Source: Mesorhabditis belari (lineage: Eukaryota; Nematoda; Chromadorea; Rhabditida; Rhabditidae). From it: a DNA stretch of 64,000 bases. The notes under the pieces are model-generated. The model worked only from the letters and a program-made list of their open reading frames with translations, was not told where the DNA came from and made no database searches. Of the stretch, positions 23,169 to 35,000 are shown in pieces. The stretch is from the NCBI GenBank assembly GCA_958450365.1, contig CAUEEP010000760.1:2985462-3049461 (forward strand). Reading direction: 5' to 3'. Numbering within the stretch: the stretch's first letter is position 1; each line of letters starts with the position of its first letter. The position numbers and the translations under genes are program-made.

Positions 23169-23570
23169 GGCTAATAAGTTCTCAAGTTCTGAATGTGCAA
23201 TGTATTTCTGTTTTTAGGCTGATCTTTTTCAAGTTTAGCCATGATTTTTCAGGAAATTGACAAGTGAGCGAACGGATAAAAAGGACCGAGTCCAGTCCCG
23301 CCACGCATTCCCAAATACGGTAATTTCCGTTGCGAAGAGACATAGACAAGGCGCGTTTCTGTCTCTAATCCAATCTCTCTTCTTCTTCTTTTCAGAGTTA
23401 TCGAACGAGTCGATGTGCCCTCCTTCCTTCCCTTTCCTTTCCCTTTTTTCCCACCCTCACTTGGCCGCACCTTTTTTTTGCATACTTACAGATTTCAACT
23501 CAAAACAAAGAACTTTTTCAATCATTTTTATCGCTTTTTTTCTTTATCGATCGATTTGTGTACATTCTCC

Positions 23571-23589
23571 GAATTTTCAGAGATTATTT
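23571..23589 (+). promoter_or_regulatory. probable trans-splice acceptor of mkk-4
   Basis: GAATTTTCAG followed by only 9 nt (AGATTATTT) before the ATG. A short leader after a TTTTCAG site is the usual form of a spliced-leader acceptor in nematodes. It could also be an ordinary intron acceptor with an unseen 5' exon. Confidence 0.5.
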
Positions 23590-26454
23590 ATGCCTATAAA
23601 TCGACCAGAAGGGCTCAACTTCTCTGATCTCAACCCACCAAATCATCACCTGAACAGTCCACAATTGTAGGTGTTTTGTGCGGAGTTAACTCTTAAATAA
23701 GAAACGAGTTGCTTTAAATCTTAAATTTTAGATCATTTTCTACGGGTAAGTTAAAGTTTCCGGACACGTCACGGGAGTATGACTTCACAGCCGATGATCT
23801 TATTGTAAGTGGCTGAAAACTGATGATTAGTGCTTTCGATTCGATTAGTTGACTGCAGTATTCGATTAGTTGACTCTTGAAATGCTTATTGGCGTAATTT
23901 GAACTTAAAAAGCACTTTTCAGGATGAGGGTGTTATTGGACGAGGGAACTTTGGCACAGTCAACCGGATGATTCACCGAGAGTCCAATCATGTCTTAGCA
24001 GTCAAAGTGGGTAAAGAGAAAGGGTTAGACTTGGGTTTTCTATTACATTTACGAGCCACGGTCATCCTGGATCATTGATGCAATTGATCATTTCATTCTA
24101 GATAATTTTGACTTTACTGACTTTACATTTTGCACTTTACAATTTTGACTTTACATTTTGACGTTCTCGTGATTAATGCGCTTTCTAAAGCTTGTGCTTT
24201 AACAATATAAAGCTGTGCTTGTGCTTTAACAGCTTTATAAAGCTGTGCTTGTGCTTTAACAGCTTTATAAAGCTGTGCTTGTACTTTAAAAGCTTTATAA
24301 AGCTGTGCTTGTGCTTTACCTTCAAAAGGCTCAAAAGGTTATGTAAATTTGCTTATACCATGTTAATTGATATGTTATTGACATGTTATTGACATGTTAA
24401 AACAAATCAATTTCAGAGAATCCGTTCCACGACAGTTCATTCCGAAGAGAGAAAGCGTTTATTGAGAGAATTGGAGACTGTGATGTCAGCAGATAAATGC
24501 GAGACGATTGTCCGATTTTTTGGTGCTCTTTTCTATGAAGTGAGTTGACGATTCATTATGATAAAGTTAAAGAAATGGATGAAATAAAGCCAATACGGAT
24601 AAATATAGCCAATTCATCTATAAAATCACTAAACTTCCTCTTCATCTACAATGGTTCTATGCTCTACATTCCCCAATTCACCACTTCTTATCTAAATTTC
24701 AGGGTGATTGCTGGATTTGCATGGAAATCATGGACATCTCCCTCGATAAATTGTACAAAAATGTCTACAAAACAGGTCACAGAGTGCCTGAACCAATGAT
24801 TGGATATATTGCAGTAGCTGTAAGTTGATACTCTTTCAATAAAAGCAATGCAACTTTCAGACAATTCAAGCGCTCAACTATCTACGGCAAGCATTGAAAA
24901 TTATACACAGAGGTTGAATAATATGGATTAAGCAAAAAAAAAATCAATATAAGTCTAGATGTGAAACCCTCGAATATTTTACTTGATCGTCACGGAATGA
25001 TCAAACTGTGTGATTTCGGGATTGCCGGTGAATTGGTCGACTCGATAGCCAAGACACAAGAAGTCGGCTGCAAGCCGTATATGGCGGTTCGTTTGTAGCA
25101 AACTGTGCAAACTGTAAAACTGTGTAATCGATTTCCAATCTTCTGTGTAATCGATTTTCAATTTTCCAGGGTATGTATGAATTTGTGATAAATGACAAAA
25201 ATTGGGAGACAAGAAGTCCAACAAGAACAAAGAGAACAAAGACAAAAAATGTCCCTTCTCATCTCTCCACCAATGCTTCGCTGGCGCAGGCAAATTATCC
25301 AGTTTATGCAAATTTTTGAGTGCAATTCTACAAGTAGGTTATCTCCCAATTAGAAGGTACAAGTAGGTTATCCCCCAATTAGAATAGCACTCAAAAATTT
25401 GCATAAACTTGATAATTTCCCTGCGCCAGCAAAGCATTGGTGGAGAGATGAGAAGGGACATTTTTTGTCTTTGTTCTCTTTGTTCTTGTTGGACGATCTT
25501 TGTTACTTTGTTCCACTCCTAAACTACTCGATTTTGACTTCTCGTCTCCCAATTTTTGTCATTTATCACAAATTCATACATAAATCACAGAACGATATGA
25601 AAAATTCAATAATTTAACGGTGACGATGATAAAATGGCGATTTTGTTGATGATCCAAGGAAAAAAATCGGCTTTGAATTAATCGCTCAAACATTTTAAGC
25701 TTTTTCCCCAATTGACCTCTCAAATCCGACTCGAAATTCGTTAATCTATTTCATAAATTTAGCTGGAAAATTAAAATCTTGCTAACTTTTTCGCGAAACA
25801 CAAAAACAAGATGAAACTGATGCTTTTAGCCAGAACGGGTGAGTATGATGAACACTCCATACGATGTGAGATCTGATGTTTGGTCATTGGGGATTACGCT
25901 CTTTGAAGTGGCCATGGGGAAATTCCCGTATTCGAATTGGAACACGGCTTTTGATCAGGTAAAGAAAGTGAGAATTGATCAAGAGACTTGAGGCTTTTCA
26001 GGTAGACCAAGTAGTGAAAGGTGAGGCCCCAATGCTTTGTGTGAACACGCCGGACAATTTCTCCATTGAGCTTGTACAATTCGTGAACTCTTGGTGAGCT
26101 TTCAATTGCTACATAATCAACAATATTGTCAAGATTGACCTGTTGTTGTGTTTCAACACAAGTCTCTAGCATACTCCATTTTTCATCTTTATCCCTCTCA
26201 GAAAGATTTTTTTTTTGATCTTTTTATATACCGAAAAACAAAAGTAAAGCAAGAATACAAGCAAGGAGCTAGGGTATCTCCCCACAAAATAAACCCATTT
26301 TAGCCTTGTGAAAGATCGAGACCAACGTCCCCGCTACAATGATCTGATGACTAAACAATTCTATCAGCTGTATGATCTAAACGGGGAAACACTTGCGATG
26401 GCCCGTCAAGAGATTGGCTTCTTTGTCGGCCAATTTCTCAACGTTCCTCCATGA
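23590..26454 (+). CDS. mkk-4: MAP kinase kinase, MKK4 (MAP2K4) type
   Basis: Dual-specificity kinase that would phosphorylate a JNK or p38 MAP kinase in the cytoplasm. Exons: 23590-23666, 23732-23804, 23923-24006, 24417-24539, 24703-24819, 24861-24912, 24959-25086, 25830-25958, 26002-26093, 26304-26454; all phases agree, giving 341 residues. Visible motifs: GKLKF and YDFTADDL before the kinase fold as in MAP2K4; glycine loop GRGNFG (56-61); AVK lysine 78; [11 protein letters not shown] hinge; HRD 174-176; DFG 194-196; activation segment VDSIAKT with phosphosites Ser204 and Thr208; [18 protein letters not shown]. No catalytic residue is missing. The VDSIAKT segment and GKLK/DFTA lead favour MKK4 over MKK3/6 (SEK-1). 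AATAAA follows at 26498. Intron 3 holds a minisatellite and intron 7 a hairpin element. Confidence 0.93.
24187..24325. repeat. 30-bp minisatellite in mkk-4 intron 3
   Basis: Four to five copies of GCTGTGCTTGTGCTTTAACA plus GCTTTATAAA. The unit is 30 bp. Confidence 0.88.
25172..25581. mobile_element. hairpin element in mkk-4 intron 7
   Basis: Arms of ~165-190 bp: TATGTATGAATTTGTGATAA... and its inverse to ...AAATTCATACATA. The right arm carries an extra ~38-bp insert (25495-25532). The loop duplicates CAAGTAGGTTATC. It explains the long intron, about 740 nt against typical 40-60 nt. Confidence 0.8.
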
Positions 26455-26869
26455 ACCTTTCATTTTTTTTGTCGATAGCCACCTATTCTATTATTTGAAT
26501 AAATGATTCGATTCTCTATTTCAGTGTCAAGAAATTTACAATTAGTTATGGGAAAGTACAAAACGTGATAACGTTAGCTGTGATAAACTCAATGCAAAAA
26601 AGGCCACACTAAACCGTGGATGCGCACTATAGCTACCGTAGTCTTGTCAATGTTTGACCGCTATTTCACCGGTTTAAAGAGCTTCAGCAGTTGGACTCTA
26701 TCATTCACAGCTGACTTTTAATGATTTGAAGTTGTTATTTAATGTGTTTTGATTTGTTAAAAACTTTAATTTTCCAATTTTAATTTTCCAACTTTAATTT
26801 TCTAACAACATTTTAGTTTTCCGACAAAAAGATCGAAATATCAGCGATCGACTCAACGATTACTGCAAC
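26455..26869 (+). promoter_or_regulatory. intercistronic region with trans-splice acceptor
   Basis: 313 nt separate AATAAA (ends 26503) from the acceptor CATTTTAG at 26816, within the spacing of some nematode operons. An alternative upstream first exon (ATG 26650, donor at 26672, phase 1) would add MFDRYFTV to the frame of the next gene. Inference only. Confidence 0.4.
26498..26503 (+). terminator. polyadenylation signal of mkk-4
   Basis: AATAAA 44 nt after the stop codon, the only consensus signal before the next gene. Confidence 0.65.
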
Positions 26870-28971
26870 ATGACCTCGGCTGGTCTTACTTTTTTCGCGA
26901 GGTTTGTGATTTCTTTTTTTTAAACTTTTGTTCAATGTTATCTTTTTAGTGATTGCGTCAAACGGATCGATTCTGGGCCAAGTGATGAGCACTTTCACTA
27001 CTTTGCTGAGTGAGTTTGTTTCTTTTTTTATAGAAATCTTTCTTTAGCTTAATTCATAGGCTATATAATTTTGCATAGCATGAAAGTATATTTTTAGATT
27101 ACTAGCACTTCACGAACAGTTCTTTGGATTATCGTGCCCAGATGTCATCAAGAAATCGGCAAATGTCTTTATCACAATGTACGGAAAGAATCCGAAATAC
27201 GCGGATGACTCAAAAATGGCATTTGTCTACTATCTGCTGGTTAGTTTTTCTTAAAATTGACTGTATAAACGCTTTTATTTTAGGGACGGTATTCAAAAAC
27301 AATGAATGTGAATTCAGTGATGAAGACTTTATATGATAATGTGAGTTTTCTTTTATGTTTTGTGTGAGATCAAGTTTTTAGAATCGTTTTCGAAAATTAG
27401 CGATGTTTTACGAGCTTTGGATGGGTGGATTAGTAGACGATGGGAAACGAAAAGAAGCTGAAGTAAGTGTTTAGGCAAAAATCTGATTTTTTTTTTTTAA
27501 GAAACAATGTTTTATCTTGTCTAATGATTTGTGTATTTCAGCAAGTGTTGTCATTGGCACGTAAAAACTCGGCGCAGCCAGAAAAATTGATTGAAAAACT
27601 TGATCAAAAATTGAAACTTCTCTCGCCGTAAGCGTTTTTAAAATGTAATCATATCTTTAATTGTTAGGATTCGCCCTCTTCCTCCCCAGAAAACTGCTTC
27701 TGTAACGGAAACAATCACACAAAATAGGTTTTGTTTTAAACGTTTAATAAATTGGTTTATTTAGGATTAAGGAATTACAATTTTACTCTTATGATATTAT
27801 TCATCACGTAACTCAAATTATAGACGACTCAAATTATAGACGACCTTCTCTGCTTACAGCATCTGTCCGCAAATCTCTTTCAACTCCTCCGGCATCATAT
27901 GGAAGGTAAATTGAAGAATTTTCTGGCTTTAATGGTTTGTTTTAGTGGCCCAAAAACTCCAAAGGGGACACCTCGCAAGTTCACCAATCAAACGCCAAAA
28001 ACAACTGGATTAACGAGTCAGCGGAAAAGAAAAGAAGAATCAACCAACAAAGAAACTCCATTTGACAAATCGGAACCAGAAGATGAAGTAGAAGTGATCA
28101 CGGAACCTTTACTGCCCGACAATATGCATGTGAAACTCGAGCCGACTATTCTTCCGGAAACTTCGCAATTTCAATTCCGTCCCATTCGATCTTCTTCACC
28201 TGTGAGTCGTTTGCTTAGTAAGAAGCTTTATGTTTATCTTGAAGCTATAAATTAAAGTTGCAAAGTTTAGACATTATTTTTCCAGTAACTTTTTATTTTT
28301 AGGAAACGACGAATGTTTGTGATCCGACTCAGACTACTTCATCATCTACGGCATTTGATGAAAAGGAGGTAGTGATTTTAACTTTATTTCCTTGTCAACT
28401 TCTACTTTCATATTGATTTTAGAATTCACAAGAAGTCTTTGAAGAGGTGAAGAACAATTCATTCGATTTCTTCAAAATCACCGATGATCCAACAAATCGC
28501 CGGCTATCAACGTTCGAGAAAAGGCGAAAATCACTCAAGAAAGGCGGAATCAGTTTTGAGGTAATATTTTATAGTATAAAAAAAGTATGTTTATTTGACA
28601 CGAATAATGAATTATAACACAACGGAGGAAATTTTTACCCTTAGTTACCCCTATTACCCAAATGTTGTTAAGAAGAAACCCATAATAATGGGAAAAAGAA
28701 CCAATTTTATATGTATGATAACCAAAAGTATCATACCAAGTATCATACTTTTTAAGCGAAAATTCGAAAAATGTAGCTTTGAGTTTTGGATAGAGTACAA
28801 TTTTTCAGAGAATATTAACTCACTTAGAAATGATTTTTTTAGCAAAGCACCTTCTTGAAACCCGTGACATACAGAGCCACCGAAGAGCTACAAGATGCAA
28901 TCGAGAATTTATGTATCGAGACGAAACCTTGGAGTCAAGACGAGCAAAAAAGGAATCCATTCAGATTGTGA
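26870..28971 (+). CDS. san-1: Mad3/BubR1-like spindle checkpoint protein
   Basis: Likely inhibitor of the anaphase-promoting complex at unattached kinetochores. Exons: 26870-26901, 26950-27009, 27098-27239, 27284-27340, 27382-27462, 27542-27627, 27668-27727, 27765-27905, 27946-28201, 28303-28368, 28423-28560, 28843-28971; phases agree, 415 residues. Residues ~10-165 resemble the Mad3/BUB1 homology region (helical repeats; LAMFYELWMGG, GKRKEAEQVL, NSAQPEKL). A KEN degron (326-328, FDEKENSQE) is created across an exon junction. The middle is Thr/Pro/Lys-rich. No kinase domain follows, so Mad3/SAN-1 rather than BUB1. The usual N-terminal KEN box is not visible; the start is uncertain (ATG 26870 chosen; upstream exon possible). 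Exon 27765-27905 contains a 52-nt intron-like stretch, but removing it breaks the frame. Confidence 0.65.
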
Positions 28972-28974
28972 TGT

Positions 28975-28980
28975 TTTATT
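28975..28980 (-). terminator. polyadenylation signal of the FN3 gene
   Basis: TTTATT on the plus strand, AATAAA on the minus strand, 73 nt beyond the stop codon of the convergent FN3 gene. It lies directly after the san-1 stop codon, so the two 3' UTRs overlap. Confidence 0.55.
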
Positions 28981-29024
28981 TTTCAAGCATTTTCGCATAT
29001 TTTGTACGTGTTCGGTATAAACGA

Positions 29025-29030
29025 AATAAA
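29025..29030 (+). terminator. polyadenylation signal of san-1
   Basis: AATAAA 54 nt after the stop codon at 28971. Confidence 0.65.
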
Positions 29031-29053
29031 TTACTCTTTATCGACGGATAACT

Positions 29054-32000
29054 TTAGAAATATCGGGCTCTTCTGCGGGGTGGCAAAGCGGCACTCATTT
29101 GAAGTGGGTCTCGTGGTCCACTACCGCCAGTTCGCATTGTCACTAAAATAAGATAATTTAGATGTTTTGCAGACCTTATAATTAACCATCTAATGTCTGT
29201 CAAAATTGTTTACCAGCATCAACATGCATTTCTAGGGTTTCCGCGAATTGTGGTGCATATCGATCATCGTGTAAGCGTGGAATGATTCTAACTTGATACG
29301 TTCTTCCCATATGCAATTGTTGTAAATGAACGGATTTCTAAAAAGTTACTGGTTTAACTTGGCTCATCCAACTAACCCACCCCATTTCCTCCTTCAATGT
29401 CGACTCGTGCCCATTTTTCTTGTGGATCCTCTTTGTGATGAGTGTAGAGTAAAAGTGAACCTATTTTGGGTTCATATTTTTCACCATTTTTCTCCAAAAC
29501 CCTTCTTCAATTACCTTTCACCAGACGCCTGAGATATTCAGGGAAAGTCCACGATAAGATCACTTCTCCGGGCGCCACATTCATATAGGAAAGCATATTT
29601 GCCGTATTATCGTCGCTGTTTTCGGTGCCTTTTTAAATGGAATCAGTATTGTGTGCTGTGAAAAGATTTTATTATGTACAGTGCAGTAATATGATTTTTT
29701 TTGGGGGAAATAGTGAAAGTGAATATTCGTGAGAATTCATAATTTCCGGTGCATGAATGGGTCAGTGCGAGGGAATGGATGGTGAATGATATGACGCCAA
29801 TCTGAAGCCGGATTGGGATTTGGACTGGATTTTGGGTCTTTGTTTTACCGATTGTAGTGAATTTGTAAATGGGAGGCGATCGCACGGTTTTGCCATCTCT
29901 GGTGCGAACATCGATCCTCACAAAGTAGGTTGATAGAGAGCGGAGACCTGACAGTGGGAAAATTTGGAACATTTTTGCCTTTATACCCAACAAAGTGCTA
30001 AATTGGTAAATACGGTAAAATTGGTGGAGCCACTAGGAAATTTGCATATAATTTGCACTTAATAAAGCCAAAAATAAGAAAAGCCGGAATTTTTTTCTTT
30101 TTCTTTGGAAAAATCTCAACAAATCGATGCTTTGACTTGTCTTTTGCTCAAGAAAACATAAAGAAAAGCTGGATAAGCCAGTCATTTTGTTAAGTTAAGT
30201 GTTACCTATTTGTTGTGTTATTGTTATGTTATCTTTGTTTAATTTTGTTAATTTACAAAATTGGAAACAGTCGATAGAGTAAAGAAAGAAGTCTACACCA
30301 ACAAAAGTTGAATATTGAAATCAAATTACTATATATGGAAATTTTCCAGTGGCCCAACCCTAATGTATTAGCGTCAAATTGGTTTTTGCTTGTAATTTAG
30401 TTCTTCACAAAAAGCAATGCATAGCTCAACCGTGAAAAGTTTTGATTTCTGTGGGGATTCTTTACACTTTACAGAATTTTCCCCTTTCCCATCTCTTTTT
30501 ATTTTTCCCTTTTTCACTTTTAACCTTTTGACTTTTTGACTTTTTGGCTTTTTGGCTTTTTGGCTTTTTGGCTTTTCAAAAGAATTCGGCAAAGAAAGCG
30601 TTCGAAGGAACCGAACCCTTGATCTTCGGCTCGAGGCGGCAGAGACTCTACCACTGAGCCACAAAGGCTTACTTTGATGGCAAGAAAGAAGGCACCAAAA
30701 AGGAAGACAGAGCACACGTTGACTCCCAAGGTAAAAAATTAATTTACCAAACTAAACCCTTTTTCAGGAACATGTTGGCCTGGCCTTACTGGCCACTTCG
30801 TCCAAGTTTCCCAGGCCTTACTGGCCTGGACAACAGCCTTTTTGTTTACCTGGAATCGCCAATGAGCCTTCAGGATTGTCCACGTGCATCCTTTGCCAAG
30901 TATGAGCGGGAGCGTCCTGATATTATTTGTCATTGTCAATGTCAATAACAACTCAAAACTTTACCTTATTATCAGACAAATACACATCATATCCGATCAC
31001 CTGGGAAAGATCCATGTCTCTGAAATTTTCGTCGCACTCTTTTTTTAACAATTACTATTACTCTTTCAAGATCCATTGTACTTGCACAGTGTTCACATCG
31101 TGCGAGAAAAGCACATCGACTTTTTCAATTGGATTTGTTTCAACTGAATCGAGTAATTGGTGAATTTTCGAATGTATTCTCCAATAGACATTCTCCAATG
31201 ATTTCATAGATCATTTTCTTTTGCAATTTTTGAGTTGTGCTTTGCTTGAGGAACTAATTGGAACACCAGAAATTGAACAAGATGAAGGAATGTTCTTCAT
31301 TTCTTCAGACATCGTTCTACTCCCCTCATTTTTTGCCTTTTCCATTCACTAACGAGCTCCTAATAGGGCACAGCTTTTTTTTTTGCCTTTTTTTGCCTTT
31401 ATCTTGGCTATTTTTTTGTGAAATCTTGCAGAAAAATCAATTTTTTTGTCTAATATGATAGAATTCACAGGGGATTGGCTAGGGAAAGGGTTTTTCTGTA
31501 ATTTTGATGGAAAAAATGGGAGCACAGTTCTACCAGGATATGTAAAAAGAATCGTAAAAACGATTGATGAATCCTCTAGACTTTTCAAAAAAAAAACTCA
31601 TTCACCCCTCGGAGTTCGGAAAGTGAAATGGGTTGTCTCGCTGTTATGTCCATTGTCCAATGTTGTCTTGATTTCCAATTGGTATTCCGTGTCACTAAAA
31701 GAGAACGTCTAAGAATTCGATTCATCAATCATTTGACTCTTTATCAACAACAAATTTACGAAATTTCTTTACGAAATACCCAGTCAAATCGTGAAGTGTG
31801 GCTTTTGGTCTCTCTCCTCCGAAATTCACTTTTCTCCACCGATTCGCGTTCTTTTCTGTGTACTTCACATCATAGGCTGAAAATCAAAAGTGACATTTTG
31901 ACAAGAAATGTTGATCCTTTTAAGAAAATGTCAAGTTTTGCAACGATTCTGAGACTTCCTTGTTTTCAAAATGGAACGCCTCAAAGCTGCTGAGTCAGTC

Positions 32001-35000
32001 AAAAAAGCTGTAAAAAGTTAAGGCTTTAGACTTCCCTATAACTAGCATAGCATTGTTATAATCCAATCTAAATGTTAACTTATTAAACTTTAGTTTTCAG
32101 AACAATGCTTTACTTCTTTTTTGATTATTTACAAGAAGGGCGGCGAGTTTTTGACCATTTTAGATAGGTTTTTGTTAATAACTTTTGATAAAACAAATAG
32201 TTTCTGAAGGTTGACGTTCTAAGCTATCTAAATCTTATTAAAACTTTTTAAGCTGATAAGTTTAAGGTACTTAAAAATGAGCTGCAAGTTGGCTAAAAAA
32301 GATGTTATAACTTTTTGTAGAGTTGAGCAAATTTGATGATTTTTGCATCAAAATGTTCGTAAGGGTCTCTAGAATAAAACTTATCCCCTCGTTTTTGGTT
32401 CTAGACCCTCGTTGTCGAGTTACGAGCTCCAAACTGCAGGGTATCACAAAATTTCCCATACAAAATGACCAAAAAAACCGCTAAAACTCAATTTTAAAAA
32501 TTTCTGTCAGAGGAATTTGAAAAATTCCTTCAGATTCGGAATCAGCACAATTTTCCGCATCTAAAAACGGTACTCCCAGAAAAATCCTATAGAAAACACA
32601 TTTTTGCCTTATTTCGCGCCGGTGTGCGTCGTGTTTTTGCCTTATTTCGCGCCGATGTGCGTCCCCATATTCTCGTTTCTTCCTCACATAGATAAACACC
32701 GATATTTTCTTTCTTTTCTCTCACCAACTCATACGTAACAATTGAATCAGTCACTCCCTTATGGCCAATATCCAGAGATGGACTCACAAAGCACCTTTTT
32801 TTTCACAAGCTTTTCTCTATCACTTTGCGCACTGACTCATAGAATCTCATGATTTGATCTTATTATTTAGGGTGCAACGTCTACACTAAATCTAGTTTAA
32901 CAATTGAATCAGTCGCTCCCTTTAAAGTTCCGTATCTTCCCTACCTGTTATTCTGTGTTTCATTTGATGAGGGACAGTCCATGTGAGATTCACCGTTCCC
33001 CTCCCGTCACTCATGAATTTCGAGGCGATCATCAAGTTGCCGATTTCAAAGAACTCATCATCTAAAGTTTCGGGAGTGGGACAAATGCGACCTTTTTTTT
33101 TGCGCACCCGGACATTTGCGCACCTTTTTTTCCGCACTTAGCCCATTAGCGCACCTTTTTTCGTTAGCGCACCTTTAAAATTAGCGCACCTTTAAAACCC
33201 ATTAGCGCACCTTTAAAAAGCTCTAAAAAGCTAATATTAACCAATTTCTATTCCAAAAGTTGTTTTTCTAGGTAATTTTAGGGCGTAGAATTCGAAATTT
33301 TGACATATCAGAGCTTGTGGAACCAATTTGAAAGACAAAATGGCTAGATCAAATTACAAAAATGGTCAAATTACAAAATTGTTGATTTTTCTCGTTGTAT
33401 AACTCCGTCCGTTCGCTTCCACAAGCTCTGATATGTCAAAATTTCGATTCTACGCCCTAAAATTACCTAGAAAAACAACTTTTGGAATAGAAATTGGTTA
33501 ATATTAGCTTTTTAGAGCTTTAGAGCTTAAAACGCGAAAAAAGGTGCGCTAATGGGCAAGGTGCGGAAAAAAAGGTGCGCAAATGTCCGGGTGCGCAAAA
33601 AAAGGCTGCATTTGTCCCACTCCCAAGAATATCTCCTCCACAGACACTTTTTGGCCTTGACAAGTTCGAGAGATCATTTTCTCAGTGAATTCCCCCATTC
33701 TCACGGTCAATGTTTTTTCGCAACATTTTTCAAAGGCTCTTTTTGGCAAGAACCGATGATATTTGTGTTTGGGTGTAGGGGAAAGAATACGTAATTCGAG
33801 GGGTAAATATGGCTGGGACGGATGGATGGACACCACCTTTTGACCTCTTTTTAGCCTCTTTACCTATAGTATTCGATCTGAAAGATCAAATGGACAACGG
33901 AGGCTATTTGTCCCACTCCCAAAGTTTCACCTAGAGTTTTCAAAATTTTAGTTCCAGAAAAAATCGAAACTTTTTTCACTTTCAGATTCACTTTCAAAGC
34001 AGGTAAATAAACCTTAGAATCGCAACACGTTCGGGCTTTTCTTTCAGAAACCCTTAACACGTTTTTTGTTGGGGGAAAAAGGTCAGTTCTATCTAATTAT
34101 CGCTCTTTTAGCTCCGAGAATCCAAAAGAGAAAACCTCTAGATTTCTTTTTATGTGCAAAACTTAGCCAAGTTCTCTTCTCAATTCCTACATTCCTGAGA
34201 GAGCCAATTTGTGTGAGTGCCTAAAAAATTTGCTAAGAGAGGCCAATCGGATAGGCACCCAGCACGCAACGTATTCCACTTATCCCATTAACGAATTTTA
34301 GAAAAGAAAGGGAAAGAAAGGGGAAAAACATTTTGAAAATTTGGAATGATCTAATGAATGTGCCAAAGTGTATCCAGGGGTTTTTCTAGAAATAATGATC
34401 ACTAGTGGTTGGTTGGTTGGTTGATTGGTTGGTTGGTTGGTTGGTTGGTTGGTTGGTGATTGATTGGTTATATTGGTTGGTGTTGATTGGTTATATTGGT
34501 TGGTGTTGATTGGTTATATTGGTTATATTGGTTGGTGTTGATTGGTTAAATTGGTTGATGATTGATTGGTTAAAGATTGGTTAAAACCTAGAAAGTTGAG
34601 CCTTCAAAAGATTGAATTCGGTTTTTAACTAGCGGTTTTCAGACTTTTGCTGTAAATGCCTTTTTGGTACTTCCCTGTTATAGCCACTACTTACACCTAT
34701 GCTAATTACAACAAAGTTTGCATACAATATGCATACAACAAAGTCTGAAATGTATAAAAACTATTGCCAAGAAGACTATATTGATGAATTTGAGCTTTTT
34801 CGAAGACTTGGAACTTTCAAACCTTTTGGACTTTCATTCGGGCCCATTCCGGGTCCATTCGGGCTCATTCCGGGTCAATTCGGGCCCATTCCGGGTCAAT
34901 TCGGGATCAATTCGAGATCTTTAAACTGTTCATCACCTTTCTATGAGATTTCTATGAGATATTATAGGAAAGTACCGCATTTTCTTGTAAACAAAGACTT

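Noticed and set aside
23748..23760. GGTAAGT donor early in mkk-4 exon 2
   Set aside because: Coding continues across it into GKLKF...YDFTADDL, which matches the MAP2K4 family, and no acceptor follows at a suitable distance.
25160..25617. Open frames on both strands in mkk-4 intron 7
   Set aside because: They fall in the arms of a hairpin element.
27808..27859. 52-nt intron inside a san-1 exon (GTAACT...CTTACAG)
   Set aside because: Removing it shifts the frame of the following exons; reading through keeps one frame and uniform Ser/Thr/Pro composition.
29643..29993. 116-codon minus-strand frame as a separate gene
   Set aside because: Only 29849-29947 is coding, as an exon of the FN3 gene; the rest is intron.
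33640..33840. Cys-containing exon (FEKCCEKT...) of the FN3 gene, possibly a DB-type domain
   Set aside because: Its phase does not fit either neighbour, while the FN3 exons at 35504-35636 and 32945-33061 join perfectly without it. Its donor would lie inside a MITE end.
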